Positions 53,099-61,475 of a stretch of DNA of 64,000 bases are shown one piece after another; position 1 is the first letter of the stretch; each line of letters starts with the position of its first letter. The position numbers were made by a program, and so were the translations under genes. Below the pieces are notes generated by a model, which ran no database searches, was not told the DNA's origin, and saw nothing but the letters and a program-made list of their open reading frames with translations. Source of the stretch: Microbacterium sp. STN6 (lineage in GTDB: Bacteria > Actinomycetota > Actinomycetes > Actinomycetales > Microbacteriaceae); NCBI RefSeq assembly GCF_026410545.1, contig NZ_JAPMIT010000003.1, positions 434,001 through 498,000 on the forward strand, read 5' to 3'.

Positions 53099-53635
53099 GT
53101 GAACAGACTCACCAAGGGAATCATCGCGGGTGCGGCGGGCATCATTCTCTTAGGCGGAGGGGCGACCTTCGCGCTGTGGAATGACAGCGCGACGGCAGGC
53201 GACGGCACCATCACTTCGGGAACGCTGAGTCTCGCGCCGAAGGCGGGCGGCGGCTGGAGCGACATCTCCACGGGGACTCCGGTCGCCATCGCCGACCTGA
53301 CCAACTACCTCGTTGTTCCCGGCGACGTGCTTCAGTTCACCAAGGATTACACGATCAACGCGACGGGAGACAACCTCGAGGCGACGCTGTCTGTCGTCGA
53401 TCCCGTCACCTCGTCGACGGACCCAGACCTGAAGACCGCATTGCAGGTCACGAGCGCGTTCACTGGCGCGGCCAGCGGCGACACGATCACCGACGCCGAT
53501 AATGCCAAGACGGTGACAGCCACGGTGACCGTGACGTTCCCGGAGGGCTCGGTTACCAACACGGTCGCGCAAGCTCAGTCGATCGATCTTTCCGGCACCA
53601 CGGTGACGCTGCAGCAGAAGTCCCGCACCCCCTAA
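53099..53635 (+). CDS. Secreted protein with SipW-type (alternate) signal peptide
   Basis: A 178-residue protein. Residues 1-30 form a signal peptide with the run GIIAGAAGIILLGGGATFALWNDSATA. The 'ALWNDSA' ending is characteristic of substrates of SipW-like signal peptidases (TasA and camelysin group). The rest is a beta-rich domain of Thr/Ser/Asp-heavy strands and probably forms a surface or fibre subunit. It starts at GTG 53099 after GGGGGAAG. It is the first of five genes that include the matching peptidase. Confidence 0.85.
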   Translation: MNRLTKGIIAGAAGIILLGGGATFALWNDSATAGDGTITSGTLSLAPKAGGGWSDISTGTPVAIADLTNYLVVPGDVLQFTKDYTINATGDNLEATLSVVDPVTSSTDPDLKTALQVTSAFTGAASGDTITDADNAKTVTATVTVTFPEGSVTNTVAQAQSIDLSGTTVTLQQKSRTP

Positions 53636-53659
53636 GCGCATCATGGTCGGCGGCACGCG

Positions 53660-54280
53660 GTGAAACGCGTCTGGGGTCTCGTCATTGGGGCAGTCGTGGT
53701 GGCCGGCGTCGGGGCCGGCACCACTCTCGCACTGTGGAACAACTCGCAGACGTCCGGTGCGGCGACCCTGAAAACAGGGGTCCTCACCGTTGCCGTCGGT
53801 GGTCAATCCACGTATACGGTGGGCCCGCTCTCTGCGCTCTACCCCGGGTCGGTCGTGCCGTTCCGCTTCACGGTCAACGGCGCGGCATCCGGCCACCTGG
53901 GGCTCACGGCTTCCATGCAGTCGGTGAGCCTCGCCGACCCGTCGCCGCAATCAGCGGCGCTCTTCAACGCGATGACCGCACAGCTCTACGTGCAGACATC
54001 TCCCTCTGATTCGTGCACATCTTCCGCCACTCCCACCGGTACGCAGTTGTACGGGTCGTCGGGCGCATTCGCGCCGCTGAATTCGATGATGACCGCTCCG
54101 AACATCCTCATTCCCGTGGGCGCAGGAATGAGCCAACCCGATCACACGGCGCGCGCATCCGCATATCTGTGCATGCGACTCTCGCTGCCCGCCGCAACTC
54201 CCGCGACAATCGGCGGCGTAAACATCAATGATGCGACCACGTCATTCCGCATCGTCGTGACCGGGCAGGGGGTTCGATGA
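53660..54280 (+). CDS. Second secreted protein with SipW-type signal peptide
   Basis: A 206-residue protein starting at GTG 53660. The signal VWGLVIGAVVVAGVGAGTTLALWNNSQTS again ends in the ALWN-type motif. The mature part is beta-rich (LTVAVGGQSTYTVG, VPFRFTVNGAASGHLGL) and has two Cys (SDSCTSS and YLCMRL) that may form a disulfide. It has the same export type as the first gene but little sequence in common after the signal, so they may be major and minor subunits. Its stop overlaps the next gene's ATG by 4 bp. Confidence 0.83.
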   Translation: MKRVWGLVIGAVVVAGVGAGTTLALWNNSQTSGAATLKTGVLTVAVGGQSTYTVGPLSALYPGSVVPFRFTVNGAASGHLGLTASMQSVSLADPSPQSAALFNAMTAQLYVQTSPSDSCTSSATPTGTQLYGSSGAFAPLNSMMTAPNILIPVGAGMSQPDHTARASAYLCMRLSLPAATPATIGGVNINDATTSFRIVVTGQGVR

Positions 54281-54810
54281 AGGGGCGGGCGTCGAGAGGG
54301 CGCAGCCGGTCGCGATTGCACGCAGTGGCAGCGGCGATCGTGGCGGTCGCGATGCTCGCGGTGGCGGCACCGGCATCCGCTCAATGGTCGTCAACGGCAA
54401 CGGCAGACGTGAGCGTGAGCGCCGGCTACCCGCAATTGCTGGGCGGCAACTGGCTCACCTGCCGCGGGCCGGAGACGTACCAGAACTACGTGAACAGCAT
54501 TGGTGGCGACTTCAAAGCGGTCGCGAATGCCGTGCCTGCGATCAGCAGCTTCATGGTCTACCGCACGATCGCGGGAGTGACCACCTCGAACCTGTGGTCG
54601 ACCACGACACCGGCGCCCGTGAACGACCAGAACCAACTCAACTACATGTTTCACGACGTGGGCGGCGCGTTCTACAACTGGCCGCCGGTCGGTTCGCCGA
54701 TGACTGTGTGGGTGCGGCCGATGTACCAGAACGGGTGGCTTGGGCCTGCCAGCAACTCGATCACCGTTCTGCGAGCCTCGGGAACGCTGGTGCTGACATG
54801 CACAGCGTGA
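54277..54810 (+). CDS. Secreted protein of the SipW-type operon
   Basis: A 177-residue protein from ATG 54277 (ATGA overlap). A basic start (MKGRASRGRSRSR) and a hydrophobic run (VAAAIVAVAMLAVAAPASA) make a signal peptide with a normal AxA cut site. QWSSTATADVSV after it recalls the start of the SipW-type proteins. The domain has many aromatic residues (NYMFHDVGGAFYNWPPVG, VWVRPMYQNGW) and two Cys, so an extracellular binding or structural role is likely. No family is recognised. Confidence 0.78.
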   Translation: MKGRASRGRSRSRLHAVAAAIVAVAMLAVAAPASAQWSSTATADVSVSAGYPQLLGGNWLTCRGPETYQNYVNSIGGDFKAVANAVPAISSFMVYRTIAGVTTSNLWSTTTPAPVNDQNQLNYMFHDVGGAFYNWPPVGSPMTVWVRPMYQNGWLGPASNSITVLRASGTLVLTCTA

Positions 54811-55424
54811 TCGAGGCGACGACGGATGCCGTGCGCACCCGCGGGCGGCTGCGCACGGACACGGGCCCGGCGACGACATCGGCGCGCCACCGCCGGCGCA
54901 CACCGCTGCGACGAGCGGGGCAGGCGGCACTGTGGGCGGTGTTCGCCCTTGTGATGGTGGTACTCGCCGCCGTCGTCGTGCTGCCTCGCGTTCTCGGGGC
55001 CGTGCCGCTCGCGGTGTTGACCTCGTCAATGGAACCGACGCTGCCGCCGGGCACGCTCGTTGTCTCGCAGCCCGTTGAGACGGCGCAGCTGAGGGCAGGG
55101 GACGTCATCACCTTCCAGCCCCACTCCGGTGACCCGATGCTCATCACCCACCGCATCATTGCGCTCGGGTATCGAGCAGACGGCGAGCTCACCTTCACGA
55201 CCCGCGGTGACAACAACAGCCAGCCCGACAGCCCGATCGTCGCAGATCAGGTGATGGGCAAGGTCATCTACAACGTGCCGTATGTCGGCTACGCGACGCG
55301 CGCGTTCAGTGGGGAGCAAGGATGGGTGGTGTCAGTCGGCGGCGCGCTTCTCATCGCGTACGCGGTGTTCACGCTGGTAGGCGCCCTTCTCGAGAAGCGG
55401 TACCGACGGTCGGCTGAGAGGTGA
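54798..55424 (+). CDS. SipW-like signal peptidase I (S26B type)
   Basis: A 208-residue membrane peptidase. A cytoplasmic start of about 40 residues is followed by a membrane segment (about 42-66), the catalytic Ser77 in TSSMEPTLPPG, and His118 in LITHRI in place of the usual Lys. That replacement marks the SipW/archaeal-eukaryotic type. A second membrane segment lies near the C-terminus (VGGALLIAYAVFTLVGALL). It should process the two SipW-type proteins upstream. Either ATG 54798 (13-bp overlap) or GTG 54807 (GTGA overlap) may be the start. Confidence 0.9.
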   Translation: MHSVIEATTDAVRTRGRLRTDTGPATTSARHRRRTPLRRAGQAALWAVFALVMVVLAAVVVLPRVLGAVPLAVLTSSMEPTLPPGTLVVSQPVETAQLRAGDVITFQPHSGDPMLITHRIIALGYRADGELTFTTRGDNNSQPDSPIVADQVMGKVIYNVPYVGYATRAFSGEQGWVVSVGGALLIAYAVFTLVGALLEKRYRRSAER

Positions 55425-56278
55425 ACGAAGCGAAGGGGGTGTGGCGCACCACGGCGGTGGCGCTGCTCGCGCTCGCATTGTGGGCTTCCAGCGGTGCGGG
55501 CGCATTCGCATCAACGCACACGTCCGATTCTTCGGCCACGCCTTCGCCCACTGCCACCGGGAGGCCTCTCGCCCTCAGCAGCGACGGGGTTACCTGGTCG
55601 CACGATCTCACCACGCTGTTCCCCGCTGCAGTCATGATTCCGGGCGATTCCCAATCGGCACGCTTCTTTGTGCGCAACGACGCGGTTGGCGCCGCCGTGC
55701 TGAACGTGGCGCTCGCGGATGTCGACGCGACGGCGCCGCTCAATGGCGCGTTCTTTCGCTCATTACGCGTCGGCGTCGCCATCGCCGGAGCGCCAGGCGC
55801 GCAGCGCACCTTCACCTCGGCCGCGACCGCGGCCTCTCTGGCGCACGCCGAGTTGGGCAGTGGCGACGCCGTGCCGGTGCTCGTTTCGATCGAGCTGCCG
55901 GCGTCGGCACAAACCTCTGCACAGCTAACCCAGTCGGTGACATTCGCTGTGCATGTGACGCTGGGCGAGCAGGAGGCCGTGATACCGGCAGTCGACCCCC
56001 CTGCACAGCGGAATGATGGCGGGGCATCGCACGCGGACGTCTCGCTGTTGTCAAAGACCGGGGTGGATGCCGCGGGCCTTCCCTGGGCGCTCGGCGCCGT
56101 CGTCGCGGGGCTGCTGCTGGTGCTCTTCGCCCGTTTGCGACGGCGCCGAGACGCTCGGCTCAGCGCAGCGGAAGGGTGGTCGCTGCGAGCCGCTGCCAGT
56201 TCCGCTCGCGCTCGGCACGAGCCATGCGAGCCTGATGCCGCCGGGCGAGTTCTGCCCGGTGCTCCACCGAGAGCGTGA
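55421..56278 (+). CDS. Surface protein with LPxTG-like anchor
   Basis: A 285-residue protein starting at GTG 55421 (GTGA overlap with the peptidase). A signal peptide (TTAVALLALALWASSGAGAFA) leads to a domain of about 150 residues. The anchor follows: LSKTG at 210-214, a hydrophobic segment (about 219-237) and RLRRRR. LSKTG is close to the LAxTG/LPxTG motifs of sortases. The last 39 codons overlap a small gene on the other strand and have unusual composition, so they may be a by-product. It probably fixes the operon's product to the cell wall. Confidence 0.83.
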   Translation: MNEAKGVWRTTAVALLALALWASSGAGAFASTHTSDSSATPSPTATGRPLALSSDGVTWSHDLTTLFPAAVMIPGDSQSARFFVRNDAVGAAVLNVALADVDATAPLNGAFFRSLRVGVAIAGAPGAQRTFTSAATAASLAHAELGSGDAVPVLVSIELPASAQTSAQLTQSVTFAVHVTLGEQEAVIPAVDPPAQRNDGGASHADVSLLSKTGVDAAGLPWALGAVVAGLLLVLFARLRRRRDARLSAAEGWSLRAAASSARARHEPCEPDAAGRVLPGAPPRA

Positions 56279-56342
56279 GTGGTTCACTCGGCTCGTCGGC
56301 TGACGGCGGATGCTCGAGGGTGAGGTCACGAAGCGTAGACAT
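56160..56342 (-). CDS. Small protein convergent with the surface operon
   Basis: A 60-residue hydrophilic protein read from ATG 56342, with AAAAGGAAC 7 nt upstream. The sequence is helical and charged, with TLSVEHRAELARRHQARMAR followed by AERERNWQRLAATTLPLR. It overlaps the last 119 bp of the surface-protein gene on the opposite strand, so one of the two ends may be wrongly placed. No family is recognised. Confidence 0.5.
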   Translation of the reverse strand: MSTLRDLTLEHPPSADEPSEPLTLSVEHRAELARRHQARMARAERERNWQRLAATTLPLR

Positions 56343-56578
56343 GTCGGATGTTCCTTTTGGGGTCGTTGGCGCGCGAGGGCGCACGAGAGCGCGCGGGAGC
56401 GCAGAAGGCGCGCAGGGGCGTCGCGAGGCGCGACGGGCGCGATGAGGAAGGCCGCGTGACGTGCGGAACGCCACGGCGACCGACGACGGCAGAGCGACGT
56501 CGTCAGACAAGAACCGGCACAGGCAAGAACCGGCTCAGACGAGGACCGGCACCGAGGCCGGTCGAGAGGCTCCGAGAG

Positions 56579-56632
56579 CTACGCGGGCAGCATGCCGGGG
56601 AACCCGTGCAGCGCGTGTGCAATTGCGGACAT
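56579..56632 (-). CDS. Candidate 17-residue leader peptide
   Basis: ATG 56632 opens MSAIAHALHGFPGMLPA with AAAGGGGG 6 nt upstream, a stronger ribosome site than most real genes here. A fair promoter (TTGTGC, 18-bp gap, TACTGT) lies upstream at about 56700-56670. Nothing but low-complexity GCG-rich sequence lies between this and the small gene at 56342, so it may be its leader. The remaining stretch 56343-56578 and 56633-56807 holds no other gene I can support. Confidence 0.4.
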   Translation of the reverse strand: MSAIAHALHGFPGMLPA

Positions 56633-56807
56633 GAACGGCCCCCTTTCGTGTGTCTTGTGAGAAAAGCCTCACCCACAGTAGCGGGGCTCGCTTACGGGGC
56701 ACAAGAGGCAATTCGGCCGGGCACGGGCGGCAGGGGCCGCATCCGCTATGTGACGCTTTATTGCGCGCACAGTTCTCCCGCGCCTACGCGGCCCTCACTA
56801 TAGGAGA

Positions 56808-58199
56808 ATGCCTCGCCAGATCCGTTTCAACGCGTTCGACATGAACTGTGTGGCCCACCAGTCCTCCGGGCTGTGGCGTCACCCCGACGACCGCTCGCGC
56901 ACGTACAAGGACCTCGCGTACTGGACCGAGCTCGCCAAGCTGCTCGAGCGCGGCAAGTTCGACGGCATCTTCATCGCCGACGTGCTCGGCACGTACGACG
57001 TGTACGGCGGCAGCAACGAGGGCGCGATCCGGCACGGCGCGCAGGTGCCCGTGAACGACCCCATGATGCTCGTCTCGGCCATGGCATACGTCACCGAGAA
57101 CCTGGGCTTCGGCATCACGGCCGGCACCGCGTACGAGCACCCGTACCCGTTCGCCCGCCGCATGACCACGCTCGACCACCTCACCAAGGGCCGCGTCGGC
57201 TGGAACGTCGTGACCGGCTACCTGCCCTCGGCCGCGCGCAACATGGGCCACGACGACCAGATGGAGCACGACGACCGCTACGACTACGCCGACGAGTACC
57301 TCGAGGTGCTCTACAAGCTGTGGGAGGGTTCGTGGGAGGATGACGCGGTCGTCGCCGACCGCGAAACCGGCGTCTTCACCGACCCGAGCAAGGTGCACGA
57401 AATCGGGCATCAGGGCAAGCACTTCACGGTTCCCGGCATCCACATCTCTGAACCAAGCCCGCAGCGCACGCCGGTGATCTTCCAGGCGGGCGCATCCTCT
57501 CGGGGAATCGCCTTCGCCGCCGAGAACGCCGAGGCCATCTTCGTCGCCAACTCCACCAAGGAGGGCCTGAAGGCCACCGTCGCCAAGCTGCGCGACGCGC
57601 TCGAGGCCGCCGGTCGCGACCGCTATTCCGCCCGCATCTACACGCTGCTCACGGTGATCACCGACGAGACGCCCGAGAAGGCGCAGGCGAAGTTCCAGGA
57701 CTACCTGAGCTACGCCAGCGCCGAGGGCGCGCTGGTATTCATGTCTGGCTGGATGGGCGTCGACCTCTCGCAGTACGGCCTCGACGAGCCGATCGGCAAC
57801 GTGAAGAGCAACGCCATTCAGTCGGTCGTCGCCAACTACCAGGCCGCCAACGCGGAGGGCGGCGAATGGACGGTCGGCGACATCGGCACGCAGGGCGCGA
57901 TTGGCGGCCTCGGCCCGTACATCGTGGGCAGCGGTGAAGAGGTCGCCGACATGCTGCAGGAGTGGGCCGAAGAGACGGATGTCGACGGGTTCAACCTGGC
58001 CTACGCGATCACTCCCGGTACGTTCGAAGACATCGTCACGCACGTGGTGCCGGTGCTGCAGGCGCGGGGCGTCTACCAAACCGAGTACACCGAGGGCACG
58101 CTGCGCAACAAGCTGCAGGGCGCGGGCGACCGGCTGCCCGACACGCATCGCGGGGCGCGCTACCGGGTGGGGGCGGCTGCGGCTTCGTTGGTCGAGTAG
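56808..58199 (+). CDS. FMN-dependent monooxygenase (NtaA/SnaA/DszA family)
   Basis: A 463-residue enzyme of the bacterial luciferase-like group. IRFNAFDMNCVAHQSSGLWRH starts the fold, and AYEHPYPFARRMTTLDHLTKGRVGWNVVTGY and QAGASSRGIAFAAENAEAIF are typical. Relatives (DmoA, DszA, NtaA) use reduced FMN from a partner reductase to split C-S or C-N bonds, often to scavenge sulfur. No reductase gene adjoins. ATG 56808 follows AGGAG. The TAG stop lies within a REP-like repeat. Confidence 0.92.
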   Translation: MPRQIRFNAFDMNCVAHQSSGLWRHPDDRSRTYKDLAYWTELAKLLERGKFDGIFIADVLGTYDVYGGSNEGAIRHGAQVPVNDPMMLVSAMAYVTENLGFGITAGTAYEHPYPFARRMTTLDHLTKGRVGWNVVTGYLPSAARNMGHDDQMEHDDRYDYADEYLEVLYKLWEGSWEDDAVVADRETGVFTDPSKVHEIGHQGKHFTVPGIHISEPSPQRTPVIFQAGASSRGIAFAAENAEAIFVANSTKEGLKATVAKLRDALEAAGRDRYSARIYTLLTVITDETPEKAQAKFQDYLSYASAEGALVFMSGWMGVDLSQYGLDEPIGNVKSNAIQSVVANYQAANAEGGEWTVGDIGTQGAIGGLGPYIVGSGEEVADMLQEWAEETDVDGFNLAYAITPGTFEDIVTHVVPVLQARGVYQTEYTEGTLRNKLQGAGDRLPDTHRGARYRVGAAAASLVE

Positions 58200-58220
58200 C
58201 GCGAAGCGCGCATCGAGACC
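58190..58220 (+). repeat. REP-like palindrome carrying a stop codon
   Basis: A 31-nt variant from GGTCGAGTAG to CATCGAGACC with stem GCGC-GAA-GCGC. The stop codon TAG of the monooxygenase lies inside it (58197-58199), so the gene ends in repeat sequence. Confidence 0.75.
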
Positions 58221-58232
58221 TAGCCTTACCCG

Positions 58233-59411
58233 GTGCCCCCGTTCACCTTCGACGCCCTTCGCCGATGGCCCGACGTCGAGGCCCCGAACCTGCACGCGGT
58301 CGACGCTGCGGACCGGCTCATTCTCGACACGGCCGCTGGGGCGCTGACGGATGCCGGAGCAGCCGGCATCGTCGTCATCGGCGACCGGTACGGGGCGCTC
58401 ACGCTGGGAGCGGCGTCGCTGCGTGGCGAGGCCGCATCGGAGTCCGGCGGCATCCGCACCCACCAGGACCCGCTGAGCGGTGAGCGTGCGCTGGCCGCCA
58501 ACGCGAAGGCGCTGGGGCTCGAGGGCTCGTACCGTTCCCTTCCGCTCGGCGTGGAGCTGCTGGATGGCGCCCGCGTGGTGCTGCTGCAGCTGCCGCGCAG
58601 CCTGGCCGAGCTCGACGAGATCGCCTGGCAGGTGGCGCGGCATGCGGCATCCGATGTGCAGGTCTTCGCCGGCGGCATGCTGAAGCACATGACGCGGGGC
58701 ATGAACGAGGTTCTCGGCGCGCACTTCGGCGACGTGAGCGCCGGGCTGGCGCGGCAGAAGGCCCGCGTGCTCACGGCCCGCGGGCTCACGGCCCGAGGGC
58801 CGAAGCTCGACGAGGAAGACACGGTCTGGCCCGTGCGCGAATGGCACGACGACCTCGCGCTGTGGGTGTGCGCGCACGGTGGCGCGTTCGCCGGCACCGC
58901 CGTCGACATCGGCACGCGATTCCTGCTCGAGTACCTCGACCAGGCCGCGCCCGCTGCCCGCTCGGCCATCGACCTCGGCTGCGGAACCGGTGTGCTGGCG
59001 ACGGCGCTCGCTCTGCGACGGCCCGGTGTCAGCGTGCTGGCGAGTGACCAGTCTGCGGCGGCCGTCGCATCCGCTCGGGCCACGGTGGAGGCCAACGGCG
59101 TCGCCGACCGCGTGAGCGTCGTGCGCGACGACGCGCTCAGCGCGCAGCCCGACGCCTCGGCCGAGCTGATTCTGCTGAACCCGCCGTTCCACGTGGGCGC
59201 CTCGGTGCATGCCGGCGTGGCGTTGCGCCTGATCGCGGATGCCGCGAGGGTTCTCGCGCCCGGTGGCGAGCTCTGGTGCGTCTACAACTCCCACCTCGGC
59301 TATCGGGGGCAGCTCGAGGCGCTGGTCGGGCCGACGCGGCAGGTGGGACGCAATGCGAAGTTCACCGTGACGGTGTCGCAGAAGATCCCGGTGTCGCAGA
59401 CGGCTCTCTAG
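58233..59411 (+). CDS. Class I methyltransferase, RsmC/RlmG-like (rRNA guanine-N2)
   Basis: A 392-residue protein in two halves. The C-terminal half is a SAM-binding Rossmann fold: AIDLGCGTGVLATALAL is motif I, and NPPFH with Asn316 is the motif of enzymes that methylate an exocyclic amine. The N-terminal half is a degenerate copy of the same fold, as in RsmC and RlmG, which modify guanine N2 in rRNA. The exact target cannot be told. It starts at GTG 58233. Its 3' end overlaps the convergent efflux gene by 50 bp. Confidence 0.88.
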   Translation: MPPFTFDALRRWPDVEAPNLHAVDAADRLILDTAAGALTDAGAAGIVVIGDRYGALTLGAASLRGEAASESGGIRTHQDPLSGERALAANAKALGLEGSYRSLPLGVELLDGARVVLLQLPRSLAELDEIAWQVARHAASDVQVFAGGMLKHMTRGMNEVLGAHFGDVSAGLARQKARVLTARGLTARGPKLDEEDTVWPVREWHDDLALWVCAHGGAFAGTAVDIGTRFLLEYLDQAAPAARSAIDLGCGTGVLATALALRRPGVSVLASDQSAAAVASARATVEANGVADRVSVVRDDALSAQPDASAELILLNPPFHVGASVHAGVALRLIADAARVLAPGGELWCVYNSHLGYRGQLEALVGPTRQVGRNAKFTVTVSQKIPVSQTAL

Positions 59412-60801
59412 CCGGCCTGCCCGGGAGCGCGAGCGAGATGATCACGCCGACCGCGGTGAAGCCGATCGCCCACCAGAAGGTCTGCTGGAACGCGGCGCTC
59501 GCGGTGGCCGTGGCCGCCGTCATCGCGCCGGTGAGGATCACCGCGAGCACCGCCGTGCCGAACGATCCGCCGGCCTGCTGGGCCACGCGCGTGATGATGC
59601 TGGCGTCGGGCACCTCGTGCCGCGCGAGCCCGCGGAAGCCGAGCGCCATCAGGGGCACCGTGACCGTGCCGAGACCGATGCCGCGCACGAACAGGGCGGC
59701 CATGAGCATCCACTCGTTCGTGTGGGCGTCGGCGAACGCGAACGGAACGGTGCCGAGCAGCACGATGAGGAACCCGCCGACGACGAGCCAGCGCGCGCCC
59801 ATGGTGTCCGAGAGTCGGCCGGAGAGCGAGCGGGAGGCGAGCGTGCCCAGCCCCTGCGGAATGAGCAGCAGGCCGGCTTGAAGCACCGTCGAGCCGCGCA
59901 GCTGCTGGAAGTACAGCGGCATCAGCAGCATGGCCCCGTAAAGCGTGACGCCAGAGAGGAAGAGCAGCAGAGAAGCGGATGCGAGGGGCCAGTGCCGCAG
60001 CAGCTGCAGGTCGACCAGGGCTCGCTCGCGGCGGCGCAGCGCCCAGGCGACGAAGGCGGCGAGCAGCAGGAGCCCGACGACCATCGGGCCGAAGGCGTCG
60101 GCGCGGGTGAAGGCCCCGGGCTTGCTGGCGTTCGAGAGGCCCCAGAGCACACCGACGAGGCCGGGGGCCATGAGCAGGAACCCGACGACGTCGAGCGGCA
60201 GCCGCTTCACGGGGCCGTCCTTCGGCAGGTAGATGACGGCGAGGATCAGGCCGGCCACGCAAAACGGCACGTTGACCCAGAACATCCAGGACCAGTGCAG
60301 GTGCTGCAGAATGATGCCGCCGACGACCGGGCCGAGAATGGGGCCGAGCACGGCGGGCAGGCTCACGACCGACATGATGCGGCCGAGGGCGCGCCCGCCC
60401 GCCGCCTGCATCACCATGGTCGACATGAGCGGCAACAGCAGGCCGCCGCCCACGCCCTGCACGACGCGGAACGCGATCAGGCTGCCGGCACTCCACGCCA
60501 GGCTCGAGAGCACCGAGCCGGCGAGAAACAACGAGAGGGCCGCCAGCCAGAGACGCTTGCCGCCCAGCATCCGCTGTGCCCAGCCTGCGATCGGCACAGT
60601 GACGGCCAGCGCGAGCAGATAACCTGTGCTGACCCACTGGATCGTGGCCACCGAGACGTGCAGATCGTGCGCGAGGGTGTGCAGGGCGACCGCGACGATG
60701 GTCGTGTCGAACAGCACGGCGAGGCCGCCGACGAGTATGGTCCAGACGGTGCGCCACACGGCGGGGTCGACCGTGGTGGTTTCGATCTTCTGATCGAGCA
60801 T
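59362..60801 (-). CDS. DHA2-family MFS drug efflux transporter (EmrB/QacA type)
   Basis: A 479-residue protein with 14 predicted membrane segments. LFDTTIVAVALHTLAHDLH is the segment-1 motif of the DHA2 family, followed by QWVSTGYLLALAVTVPIAGW and, in segment 5, the GPILGPVVGG antiporter motif. Such pumps export drugs or other toxic compounds with protons. ATG 60801 follows AAGGAGG. It is divergent from a TetR gene, with AGAGT/ACTCT repeats between them, so it is probably induced by its substrates. Confidence 0.93.
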   Translation of the reverse strand: MLDQKIETTTVDPAVWRTVWTILVGGLAVLFDTTIVAVALHTLAHDLHVSVATIQWVSTGYLLALAVTVPIAGWAQRMLGGKRLWLAALSLFLAGSVLSSLAWSAGSLIAFRVVQGVGGGLLLPLMSTMVMQAAGGRALGRIMSVVSLPAVLGPILGPVVGGIILQHLHWSWMFWVNVPFCVAGLILAVIYLPKDGPVKRLPLDVVGFLLMAPGLVGVLWGLSNASKPGAFTRADAFGPMVVGLLLLAAFVAWALRRRERALVDLQLLRHWPLASASLLLFLSGVTLYGAMLLMPLYFQQLRGSTVLQAGLLLIPQGLGTLASRSLSGRLSDTMGARWLVVGGFLIVLLGTVPFAFADAHTNEWMLMAALFVRGIGLGTVTVPLMALGFRGLARHEVPDASIITRVAQQAGGSFGTAVLAVILTGAMTAATATASAAFQQTFWWAIGFTAVGVIISLALPGRPAREPSATPGSSATPSR

Positions 60802-60812
60802 CGGTCCTCCTT

Positions 60813-60837
60813 AGAGTCACTCTGTACACTAAAGAGT
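60813..60837. promoter_or_regulatory. Predicted TetR operator between the efflux gene and its regulator
   Basis: AGAGT-C-ACTCT (60813-60823) is a perfect short palindrome, and AGAGT recurs at 60833-60837, giving three 5-nt half-sites. They lie between the divergent start codons. Confidence 0.55.
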
Positions 60838-60860
60838 AGGACGTGAGGATAAGAAACACA

Positions 60861-61475
60861 ATGTCTCTTAAAGACGATGCCCAGGTTCCGAGGCGGCGGC
60901 GCGGGGCGGCACTCGAGAACGCGCTGCTCGATGCCGCGTGGGACGAGCTCGCGGAGAAGGGCTACTCGGACTTCACGATCGAGTCGGTGGCAGAGCGGGC
61001 CAAGGCGAGCCGTGCCGTCATCTACCGACGGTGGCCCACCAAGCCCGATCTGGTGCGCGCGGCCGTGACGCACGTCGGCCGCAAGGAGCACGTGGTGATC
61101 CCGGATACCGGCTCATTGCGCGACGACATGGTCGAGCTGCTGCAGCGCTCGAACCGCTCGCGCGCACGGCTCGGCATCATGATGATGCTGCAGCTCTCCG
61201 GCTACTTCGCCGAGACCGGAACCGCCCTTTCCGATCTGCGCGAATCGCTCCTCGCGGGGCGCAGCAACGCGGTCGAGACGATCATTGCGCGTGCCGTCGA
61301 ACGGGGCGAGGTCGACCCGTCGAGACTGACCCCGAGGGTCGTCTCGGTACCGTTCGACCTGTACCGGCAGGAGCTGCTGCTGACCCTGAAGCCGGTCACG
61401 GAGGAGGTGAGCGCCTCCATCGTTGACGAGGTGTTCATGCCCCTGGTCGTCACTCGCGCGACCCGATCTCGCTGA
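60861..61475 (+). CDS. TetR-family regulator of the efflux pump
   Basis: A 204-residue regulator. The helix-turn-helix is in FTIESVAERAKASRAVIYRRWPTK. An effector domain with the C-terminal region of TetR types that control drug pumps follows. I take ATG 60861 with GAGGA about 10 nt upstream; GTG 60843 would add six residues and come very close to the operator. Its 3' end overlaps the convergent ABC permease gene by 26 bp. Repression of the divergent DHA2 pump is the likely role. Confidence 0.9.
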   Translation: MSLKDDAQVPRRRRGAALENALLDAAWDELAEKGYSDFTIESVAERAKASRAVIYRRWPTKPDLVRAAVTHVGRKEHVVIPDTGSLRDDMVELLQRSNRSRARLGIMMMLQLSGYFAETGTALSDLRESLLAGRSNAVETIIARAVERGEVDPSRLTPRVVSVPFDLYRQELLLTLKPVTEEVSASIVDEVFMPLVVTRATRSR

